From JANNXY01 sp039795755 (GTDB lineage: Bacteria > Patescibacteriota > Minisyncoccia > Phycocordibacterales > CAIZIN01), in contig JBDKLF010000033.1 in assembly GCA_039795755.1 (NCBI GenBank), positions 1 through 12,597 on the forward strand: a stretch of 12,597 bases of DNA, read 5' to 3'. The notes beneath the pieces were generated by a model. It was not told the DNA's origin, ran no database searches, and saw nothing but the letters and a program-made list of their open reading frames with translations. Position numbers and translations under genes: made by a program. Shown piece by piece: positions 4,235-10,514 of the stretch. Each line of letters opens with the position of its first letter. Position 1 is the first letter of the stretch.

Positions 4235-6454
4235 TTATATTTGCTCACCTTTAATAAATCCTGCAATTCGTTCCTTGTACTTATTATACAGGTACCCTAC
4301 CACCAACAACACTACTCCTAATATTCCATATGCCACAAATCGATAGATGTCTGAGAGACCCGCAGTGTCAAATAGGAAGATCTTTATAATAACAATAGTG
4401 AGCAATACTACTGAGAGTTTTCGTGCTGAAATAAGTTTCTTGGCAATTCCGAGTACCAAGAGTCCAACTCCATACAAGAGCCATGTTACTGATATGGTAA
4501 CTCTCTCAGCGTTCACTCGAGAAGTACTCTCTGAAATAGTCTCAAAGTAATACATGATCTCACGAGTAATAGCAGCTAATGCAATAATGTTTGCAACAAT
4601 AAATCCTCCCTTTGCAATCAAGTTTCGCTCATCATGAGCAATTGGTTTAATAATGTCTCTTTCAGTAAAGACAACTTCAGCCCTTTGAGCATTGTATACA
4701 GCATACGCAATCACCAGTAATAATCCCGCATACACCAATGACAATACAATTCGTTCATTAAAGAATGGTGTAGTGATCTGATACGACATGAAGTATCCAT
4801 TCATCACCGCTACACCTGCCGTGATATAAGATACTACACGTATACTTCGTGACCCATACTCCATTCCAAGCAACACTCCAACACTTGCAAGAATCATATA
4901 AAGCAGCGGTAATAAATCTGTAGACTTATTGAACATATCAACTTCAAGCGACGACATGACTGCCACGAGCCCAAGACTTACAAAAATGAGTGTGTTGATA
5001 TGTGTACGAGGCTTTGCTTCAGAGAAGACTGATACGTTTTCGTCTTTGAATCTATTTCTATTCACATGATACAACACAATCATTACTATCATCATGATCA
5101 CAATAGCCATAGCAGACAAGAATATCTTGTTCAAGATAAACATTTCTGACGTTTGTACTCCAGACATAATACGATCAATTGCAATAACACGAGATGCTAC
5201 ACCTATGAACAATGCTGTAGAGAAAAATGCAGCAATCGATGATCCAATCCATGTTGCAATAAGACCGAATATAATTGCCTCTACTGCCCAGAACAATGTC
5301 ACTGTTGAATAATCAAATGCTACAGGTACTGCAAGTGTGAGAAATCCCAACGCGAATGCACCTGATTCATAACGGAAATATGATGGAGCTTGCTCGGTAG
5401 CTCGTACCATATACCACGTAATTCCATAGAACAATGCAAAGATAAGTGTCATCATTCCCAAGGCATATGAACTAAGTATTTGATTAAGCACTATATACAG
5501 CGATATATAGAACATAAATGCTGAACCAGCAGACACTACATAGTCTTGCTCGTTCAAAGCACTCTTGTCTTTCATATAACGAAGCAATGCAGCGACAAAG
5601 AATACAATGAAATTGATCACAAGGAATATCGAAGATGCGAGTTCATTTCCCTTATCGAGTCCTGATGATGCATAAAACATCAAACATGTACCCACAAGAT
5701 TAGTGACCGTAACACTTGACCACTTGAACCACACCGAGGTACTTACTGAGTAGAGATTAAGAATAGTGAGATAGGTGAAGAAATATCCTATATCTGATGG
5801 ATTGCTACCGAGAAGAAAAGGTGTAAGGTATGCACCTACCAATGCCCACACAGCAAACACACTTGAACGAACATACGTTGATCCAACCATTCCTATTACA
5901 CTTATTACAAATATCATTGTAAGTGCTGTTGCATACGACACGAGATGATACGATGCATGGGAAGCATATGCCGATATGTACATGAGACCAAGTCCGGCAC
6001 CTGCAACTATTCCTGCATAGTCAGCATATTTATTTCTCAAATAATACCCAATACCAAGACAAATCACACCTGCACCAATTCCTAACAACACTCTAAGTGG
6101 TTCAGTAATAATATTGTGAACAAACGCATATCGAAGCAAGAATCCAAGTGCCATCACAAGTGCCAATGCACCAATACCAGCGAACCATGTTCCCGTCTTT
6201 ACCTCATCATGTGTTTGTTCTCTTGTATACACCGGAAATGGAGATTGAACCGGATTTGCAATTGGTACTGCCGATGATGTAGTAGATACAACCGGTTGTA
6301 TCACTGGCTCAGGAGTAGCCACTGAAGCAACTGTTACTGGTGCAGGAGACACTTGAACACTTTGTGATTTTTTTTCTAATACCGTAATTCTATTTGATAA
6401 TGAATTAACTTTTACTATTAAAATAATAAAGATAATAATTGCAATAAATGACAT
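4235..6454 (-). CDS. DUF2339 polytopic membrane protein
   Basis: 739 residues. An N-terminal anchor (residues 2-16) is followed by a short coiled-coil-like stretch (LSNRITVLEKK, 19-29) and a Pro/Ala/Thr/Val-rich linker (about 33-75). The long C-terminal region is packed with hydrophobic helices, probably twenty or more. The family signature GTWFAGIGALALVMALGFLL begins at residue 88, and the C-terminus has the typical KIFLFDTAGLSDIYRFVAYG. DUF2339 proteins are large bacterial inner-membrane proteins of undetermined function; no catalytic motif is visible. The start ATG at 6454 lies 7 nt after an extended -10 and so is nearly leaderless. It follows fusA across a strong terminator and is coupled to DUF1360. 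Family assignment is firm; any envelope role is inference. Confidence 0.9.
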   Translation of the reverse strand: MSFIAIIIFIILIVKVNSLSNRITVLEKKSQSVQVSPAPVTVASVATPEPVIQPVVSTTSSAVPIANPVQSPFPVYTREQTHDEVKTGTWFAGIGALALVMALGFLLRYAFVHNIITEPLRVLLGIGAGVICLGIGYYLRNKYADYAGIVAGAGLGLMYISAYASHASYHLVSYATALTMIFVISVIGMVGSTYVRSSVFAVWALVGAYLTPFLLGSNPSDIGYFFTYLTILNLYSVSTSVWFKWSSVTVTNLVGTCLMFYASSGLDKGNELASSIFLVINFIVFFVAALLRYMKDKSALNEQDYVVSAGSAFMFYISLYIVLNQILSSYALGMMTLIFALFYGITWYMVRATEQAPSYFRYESGAFALGFLTLAVPVAFDYSTVTLFWAVEAIIFGLIATWIGSSIAAFFSTALFIGVASRVIAIDRIMSGVQTSEMFILNKIFLSAMAIVIMMIVMIVLYHVNRNRFKDENVSVFSEAKPRTHINTLIFVSLGLVAVMSSLEVDMFNKSTDLLPLLYMILASVGVLLGMEYGSRSIRVVSYITAGVAVMNGYFMSYQITTPFFNERIVLSLVYAGLLLVIAYAVYNAQRAEVVFTERDIIKPIAHDERNLIAKGGFIVANIIALAAITREIMYYFETISESTSRVNAERVTISVTWLLYGVGLLVLGIAKKLISARKLSVVLLTIVIIKIFLFDTAGLSDIYRFVAYGILGVVLLVVGYLYNKYKERIAGFIKGEQI

Positions 6455-6461
6455 ACCAGAT

Positions 6462-6467
6462 ATTGTA
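6462..6467 (-). promoter_or_regulatory. Extended -10 element of the DUF2339-DUF1360 pair
   Basis: Minus-strand TGATACAAT, an extended -10 with a 5/6 match (TACAAT at 6462-6467), lies 7 nt before the ATG at 6454, predicting a leaderless or nearly leaderless mRNA. The -35 position falls in the T-run of the fusA terminator and has no good consensus. Confidence 0.45.
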
Positions 6468-6482
6468 TCATTTCAACATCAT

Positions 6483-6519
6483 ACAAAAAACACCTCGGAT
6501 ATACCGAGGTGTTTTTTGT
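6483..6519 (-). terminator. Strong intrinsic terminator after fusA
   Basis: A perfect 16-bp stem (6483-6498 and 6504-6519) with G+C-rich core CACCTCGG/CCGAGGTG, loop ATATA, and runs of six A and six T in the arms, so both strands could terminate. It lies 11 bp after the fusA stop and 28 bp before the DUF2339 ATG. Confidence 0.92.
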
Positions 6520-6530
6520 TAGTTTGTTTA

Positions 6531-8675
6531 TTACGCCTTTCGAGCTTCTACAATTTCCTTCTCAACGTTACCTGGAACCACTTCATAGTGATCGAATTCC
6601 ATAGTCGCTGTACCTCGTCCTTGTGTCATAGATCGGAGATCAGTAGTGTATCCGAACATTTCCGCGAGAGGAACCATGGCCTTGATTGCCTTGTTCATAC
6701 CTCGGTCTTCGATACTTTCGATCTGACCTCGCTTTGATGACAATGATCCAGTAATATCTCCCATGTACTGTTCAGGAGTTACTACTTCTACCTTCATAAT
6801 AGGTTCCTGAATTACTGGCTTCGCGCGCTTGGCTGCATCCTGGAATGCCTGTGATGCTGCAATCTTGTATGCGATTTCTGATGAGTCTACATCGTGATAT
6901 GAACCATAAGTAAGTTCACATGAGACATTAGTCATTCGGAATCCTGCAACGATACCTCGATCCATTGCTTCTCGTACTCCCTTGTATACCGCTGGGATGA
7001 ATTCTCCTGGAATTACACCTCCCTTAATAGAATCAATGAATTCGAATCCATCTTCACGCTGAATATTCTTTGGCATCTTCTTGTCTGCTGGCCATGCTTC
7101 CATAGGCTTGAGAGTAAGCTTCACGTGACCGTATTGACCCTTACCTCCGGTCTGCTTCACGTACTTATGCTCAGCTTCAGCAGTTCCGAGCAATGCTTCT
7201 CGATATGCTACCTGTGGCTTACCAACGTTTGCTTCTACTCCGAATTCACGCTTCATTCGGTCTACCATGATTTCGAGGTGCAATTCTCCCATTCCTGAGA
7301 TCAATGTTTCTGCTGTATCAGGGTTAGAAGTAATTCGGAATGTTGGATCTTCATCTCCAAGCTTCTTCAACGCCATACCCATCTTTTCTTGATCGGCCTT
7401 TGTCTTTGGTTCAATTCGAAGTGATACTACTGGTTCAGCAAATTTAATAGGATCGAGAATAATTGGCTTCGCTTCATCACAGAAAGTGTGTGAAGTCTTT
7501 GCTTCCTTGAGACCTACCGCTGCAGCAATTTCTCCAGCATATACTTTCTTTACTTCTTCTCGCTTATTCGCCTGTAATCGTACAATTCGTCCCAATCGTT
7601 CCTTGTTACCTGTTGTTGAGTTGTAGAGGTATGATCCTGCTTCAACAGTTCCTGAGTATACTCGGAAGAAGGTAAGCTGACCTACGAATGGATCTGTCTG
7701 CAATTTGAAAGCAAGTGCAGAAAACGGTTCTGTATCTGACGCGTGTCGAACGATCTCTTCTCCTGTTACAGGATCAAGACCTTTAACTGGTGGAACGTCG
7801 AGTGGTGATGGGAGGAAATCTACTACTGCATCAAGGATCAACTGTGTTCCCTTGTTACGGAGAGCTGTACCTGTAAATACTGGGAAAATCTTGTTAGCAA
7901 TAACAGACTTTCGCAATGCTGCCTTGAGCTCATCAATAGAATATTCCTTACCTTCGAGGAATCCTGTCATCATAGCTTCGTCTTCAGATACAATCTTTTC
8001 AACGAGTTCAGCTCGATATTTTTCAACATCAGCTTTCATGTCTTCTGGAACATCGTAAGGAATAACCTTTTCTCCCATGTCTCCTTCGAACTTAAATGCC
8101 TTTCGTGTGAGGAGGTCAATTACACCTGAGAAATTTTCTTCAGATCCAATTGGAAGTTGTGCTCGAACAGCGTTCTTGTTGAGACGATCGAGAATAGATG
8201 CATATGATCGTTCGAATGAAGCACCCATTCGGTCGAGTTTGTTGATGAAGCAGATTCGTGGCACCTGATACTTATCAGCTTGGCGCCATACGGTCTCTGA
8301 CTGTGGCTCTACTCCGGCTACTCCGTCGAATACTACTACTCCTCCGTCGAGTACCTTGAGTGATCGTTCCACTTCTACCGTGAAGTCTACGTGACCTGGG
8401 GTATCAATAATGTTGAATCGAACTTTCTTTGAAAGGTCAGATCCCATGTATGTTGGATTCCAGAAACAAGTGATCGCAGCGGCGGTAATAGTGATACCTC
8501 GCTCTTTTTCTTGTTCCATCCAGTCGGTAGTCGCTTCACCTTCGTGAACTTCCCCGATTTTGTGCTGTGAACCAGTGTAATAAAGAATACGTTCTGACGT
8601 AGTTGTCTTGCCGGCATCGATGTGCGCAATGATACCGAAGTTTCGTGTGCGCTCTAATGGATAATCTCTGTTCAT
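6531..8675 (-). CDS. fusA: Elongation factor G
   Basis: 714 residues, full length. EF-G is the cytosolic GTPase that drives translocation and, with ribosome recycling factor, subunit splitting. G-motifs are in order: AHIDAGKTT (17-25), RGITIT (59-64, switch I), DTPGH (91-95) and NKLD (145-148). Domain II follows. The domain IV and V sequence is intact, including QTGGKGQYGHVKL and the C-terminal LSSKRGQIESIEDRG and EMFGYTTDLRSMTQGRGT. It starts at ATG 8675 without an adjacent Shine-Dalgarno sequence; GGAGGT lies about 30 nt upstream. Its own promoter overlaps the stop of the PAP2 gene that separates it from rpsG, and no tuf gene follows, unlike the classical str operon. Confidence 0.98.
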   Translation of the reverse strand: MNRDYPLERTRNFGIIAHIDAGKTTTSERILYYTGSQHKIGEVHEGEATTDWMEQEKERGITITAAAITCFWNPTYMGSDLSKKVRFNIIDTPGHVDFTVEVERSLKVLDGGVVVFDGVAGVEPQSETVWRQADKYQVPRICFINKLDRMGASFERSYASILDRLNKNAVRAQLPIGSEENFSGVIDLLTRKAFKFEGDMGEKVIPYDVPEDMKADVEKYRAELVEKIVSEDEAMMTGFLEGKEYSIDELKAALRKSVIANKIFPVFTGTALRNKGTQLILDAVVDFLPSPLDVPPVKGLDPVTGEEIVRHASDTEPFSALAFKLQTDPFVGQLTFFRVYSGTVEAGSYLYNSTTGNKERLGRIVRLQANKREEVKKVYAGEIAAAVGLKEAKTSHTFCDEAKPIILDPIKFAEPVVSLRIEPKTKADQEKMGMALKKLGDEDPTFRITSNPDTAETLISGMGELHLEIMVDRMKREFGVEANVGKPQVAYREALLGTAEAEHKYVKQTGGKGQYGHVKLTLKPMEAWPADKKMPKNIQREDGFEFIDSIKGGVIPGEFIPAVYKGVREAMDRGIVAGFRMTNVSCELTYGSYHDVDSSEIAYKIAASQAFQDAAKRAKPVIQEPIMKVEVVTPEQYMGDITGSLSSKRGQIESIEDRGMNKAIKAMVPLAEMFGYTTDLRSMTQGRGTATMEFDHYEVVPGNVEKEIVEARKA

Positions 8676-8725
8676 ATATATGTATAAAACACTAAAAATA
8701 ATAAACCTCCATCAACAATGAAGTA
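8676..8725 (-). promoter_or_regulatory. fusA leader with a distant GGAGGT and two tiny ORFs
   Basis: The predicted 50-nt leader carries GGAGGT (8705-8710) too far from the fusA ATG to serve it directly. ATG GAG GTT TAT TAT TTT TAG reads as a 6-codon ORF. GTG TTT TAT ACA TAT ATA TGA lies 12 nt after the GGAGGT and its stop overlaps the fusA start as ATGA. Either could couple translation, or both may be chance. Confidence 0.25.
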
Positions 8726-8731
8726 TCCGCG

Positions 8732-8760
8732 ATTGTAACGTAAAAACAGAGAAAAGTCTA
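8732..8760 (-). promoter_or_regulatory. fusA promoter
   Basis: Minus-strand TAGACT (8755-8760), exactly 17 bp, TACAAT (8732-8737). The -35 overlaps the TAG stop of the PAP2 gene. Transcription should start near 8725. Confidence 0.5.
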
Positions 8761-9420
8761 ATTGGTAACCTGCTTTCGCTTCATAATCACCGGCTTCAAT
8801 ATACCCATCACGAGAAGTCCCACTGATGCAGCGAGAAATATTCCACCGATAACATCAGAGAACCAGTGCACACCGAGATACAATCGACTGATTGCAACCG
8901 CGAGCGCATATACCGCCGCACAAATAATTACTATATACCGAGTGAGCTTGTGGGGAATAGCAACAATTGCTGCCCAGATAATCATCATTGCGAGAATTGC
9001 TGAAGCAGAAGCGTGACCCGAAGGATAACTCCATCCACCAGCATGAATAATATGATCAGTAGGTCGTAGTCGATGAAATGAATCTTTCATAAATCCTGTA
9101 ATCGCATTGGTCCCCGCAAGACCTGCAAGAATACCAAGTGACACTTCAATATGACCAAAGACAGCGGTAAGTAATCCGAGAATCACGGTGAAATGAAGTA
9201 CGAATTGATAATCACCAAGACTTGTCACCCACATCATGGCAGCATTAGCTGCATGTGTACGCATATTTACAAAAGTACTCATCACTTCCCCATCAACCAC
9301 ATGAACCGCCTTGCTTGCATCAACTGCACAGAATCCAAGAATGAGAAATAGTTCAAAGAAGATCACTGAGCACATAAAATACAAAATATGTTTTTTGAAT
9401 AATTTCATACTCTGTATCAT
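8758..9420 (-). CDS. PAP2-family membrane phosphatase (possible undecaprenyl pyrophosphate phosphatase)
   Basis: 220 residues from ATG 9420; an ATG four codons in (9408) is an alternative, and a longer frame from a TTG at 9489 crosses the rpsG terminator and is discounted. The three PAP2 active-site motifs are intact: KDSFHRLRP (Lys112, Arg119), PSGH (133-136, with catalytic His136) and SRLYLGVHWFSD (Arg179, His185 nucleophile, Asp189). About six membrane segments surround them. Such enzymes remove phosphate from lipid phosphates or pyrophosphates at the membrane, often recycling the undecaprenyl carrier for cell wall and surface polymers; that substrate is inferred. It interrupts the rpsG-fusA neighbourhood, starting only 4-5 nt past the rpsG terminator stem. 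TATGAT lies 7 nt before the ATG at 9408, hinting at a leaderless start there. Confidence 0.9.
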   Translation of the reverse strand: MIQSMKLFKKHILYFMCSVIFFELFLILGFCAVDASKAVHVVDGEVMSTFVNMRTHAANAAMMWVTSLGDYQFVLHFTVILGLLTAVFGHIEVSLGILAGLAGTNAITGFMKDSFHRLRPTDHIIHAGGWSYPSGHASASAILAMMIIWAAIVAIPHKLTRYIVIICAAVYALAVAISRLYLGVHWFSDVIGGIFLAASVGLLVMGILKPVIMKRKQVTN

Positions 9421-9424
9421 AACA

Positions 9425-9451
9425 AAAAAATCCCCTGTACGGGGATTTTTT
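9425..9451 (-). terminator. Intrinsic terminator after rpsG
   Basis: AAAAAATCCCC (9425-9435) and GGGGATTTTTT (9441-9451) form a perfect 11-bp stem with loop TGTAC. A- and T-runs at the two ends allow action in both directions. Its minus-strand T-run ends 3-4 nt before the PAP2 ATG at 9420. Confidence 0.87.
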
Positions 9452-9469
9452 GTAACCAGAGATAGTTGA

Positions 9470-9940
9470 TTACCACGCAAAGTGAGCAAATGCCTTGTTG
9501 GCTTCTGCCATCTTGTGAGTGTTTTCTCGCTTCTTCACTGCTTCACCTTCATTCTTGACCGCAAGAACAATTTCTTCAGCAAGCTTCTGTGCCATTGGCT
9601 TACCCTTCTTTGCTCGTGCAGCTTCGATAACCCACTTCATTCCGAGGAATTGTCGTCGTTCAGCTCGAACTTCTCGAGGAACCTGATAGTTCGCTCCTCC
9701 TACTCGTCGTGATCGTACTTCCATGATTGGAGCTACGTTCTTGAGAGCAGTATCGAAGTATTCGATAACGTTTTCTACTTTCTCAGAATTCTTGATGATT
9801 TCAAATGCACCGTACACGATCTTTCGAGCAGCATTTTTCTTTCCACTCGACATAACGTAGTTGATGAATTTTTCTACTTTGTCTGAACCGAATTCAATAT
9901 CCGGCTTAACAATATTTCTATTTTTTACAGGTCTTCGCAT
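9470..9940 (-). CDS. rpsG: 30S ribosomal protein S7
   Basis: 156 residues, the usual bacterial length. S7 nucleates assembly of the 30S head by binding the 3' major domain of 16S rRNA and contacts E-site tRNA. Recognisable parts are the N-terminal MRRPVKNR, the helix VEKFINYVMSSGKKNAARKI, the beta-hairpin MEVRSRRVGGANYQVPREV, and the C-terminal KMAEANKAFAHFAW. It begins 8 nt after the rpsL stop, so the two are surely co-transcribed. That gap is too short to hold the intercistronic S7-binding site by which E. coli S7 represses its operon. No Shine-Dalgarno sequence precedes the ATG (TTACCACC). A terminator follows 18 bp after the stop. Confidence 0.98.
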   Translation of the reverse strand: MRRPVKNRNIVKPDIEFGSDKVEKFINYVMSSGKKNAARKIVYGAFEIIKNSEKVENVIEYFDTALKNVAPIMEVRSRRVGGANYQVPREVRAERRQFLGMKWVIEAARAKKGKPMAQKLAEEIVLAVKNEGEAVKKRENTHKMAEANKAFAHFAW

Positions 9941-9948
9941 GGTGGTAA

Positions 9949-10362
9949 TTATTTAGTCTTAGGTCGCTTAGTACCGTAATGTGATCGCTCCTTTCGTCGC
10001 TTCTCTACTCCCTGTGCATCGAGTACACCTCGTACAATAGAGTATCGGAGACCAACGTCTCGAACCTTCTTACCACTGAGCATTACTACTGAGTGTTCCT
10101 GAAGGTTGTGTCCTTCACCTGGAATATATGCAGTTACTTCAATTCCGTTCTTCAATCGTACTCGGGCAATCTTTCGAATCGCTGAGTTAGGCTTCTTTGG
10201 GGTCTTGGTAGTCACCTTCACACATACACCTGACTTGAATGGAGACATATAATATGTCGGTCGATTCTGGATCGCGTTGAATCCACGTCGAAGAGCAGCA
10301 GCTTTAGCTTTTCGCTTTGGCTTTACTCGGCTTCGTTTTATAAGTTGATTAACTGTTGGCAT
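9949..10362 (-). CDS. rpsL: 30S ribosomal protein S12 with an N-terminal insertion
   Basis: 137 residues, longer than the roughly 124 of E. coli. S12 sits at the decoding centre. The core KTPKKPNSAIRKIARVRL and IPGEGHNLQEHSVV are conserved. Two differences from the common form stand out. About 13 residues (around FNAIQNRPTYYM, 28-39) are inserted between the N-terminal extension and the GVC strand. The decoding loop usually written KDLPGVRY reads RDVGLRY, one residue shorter and without its proline. Both are read directly from the DNA with no frame break. The start MPTVNQL is standard; AT-rich sequence (ATATTTAAA) precedes it instead of a ribosome binding site. First gene of the rpsL-rpsG transcript. 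Confidence 0.97.
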   Translation of the reverse strand: MPTVNQLIKRSRVKPKRKAKAAALRRGFNAIQNRPTYYMSPFKSGVCVKVTTKTPKKPNSAIRKIARVRLKNGIEVTAYIPGEGHNLQEHSVVMLSGKKVRDVGLRYSIVRGVLDAQGVEKRRKERSHYGTKRPKTK

Positions 10363-10476
10363 TTTAAATATTTATTTAATCGGAAAATTCAGAAGATTCT
10401 CTAAGTCCAGCAAAGACCGAGAAAATATTCAAGAAACCCTCCGTGGGGACTACCAGAGCAACATCTTCTAGTTAGT
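10363..10476 (-). promoter_or_regulatory. Structured 5' leader of rpsL-rpsG
   Basis: The predicted 114-nt leader can fold into a three-way junction. P1 is UAGAAGAU/AUCUUCUG (10463-10470 with 10390-10397, 8 bp including one G-U). P2 is CUCUGG with CCA-CG-GAG (10439-10458). P3 is UCUC-GGUC with GACU-UA-GAGA around a 7-base loop (10398-10422). The last 27 nt before the ATG are nearly all A and U. I know no leader family that matches; folding was done by eye. Confidence 0.4.
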
Positions 10477-10482
10477 ACGGGT

Positions 10483-10511
10483 ACTTTACTATATATATGT
10501 GATTTGGTCAA
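10483..10511 (-). promoter_or_regulatory. rpsL-rpsG promoter
   Basis: Minus-strand TTGACC (10506-10511), exactly 17 bp, TAAAGT (10483-10488). The start is predicted near 10476. The -35 lies 3 bp past the stop codon of the upstream surface protein gene. No terminator for that gene is visible in the gap. Confidence 0.6.
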
Positions 10512-10514
10512 AGG

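Noticed and set aside
4231..4266. Longer DUF1360 protein starting at a TTG within DUF2339
   Set aside because: The start is not ATG and adds residues outside the family; ATG 4230 lies 4 nt after the upstream stop, a normal coupling distance.
9421..9489. Longer PAP2 protein starting at a TTG inside rpsG
   Set aside because: The extra residues would be translated across the rpsG terminator hairpin and overlap the rpsG coding end; ATG 9420 or 9408 precedes the first membrane segment directly.
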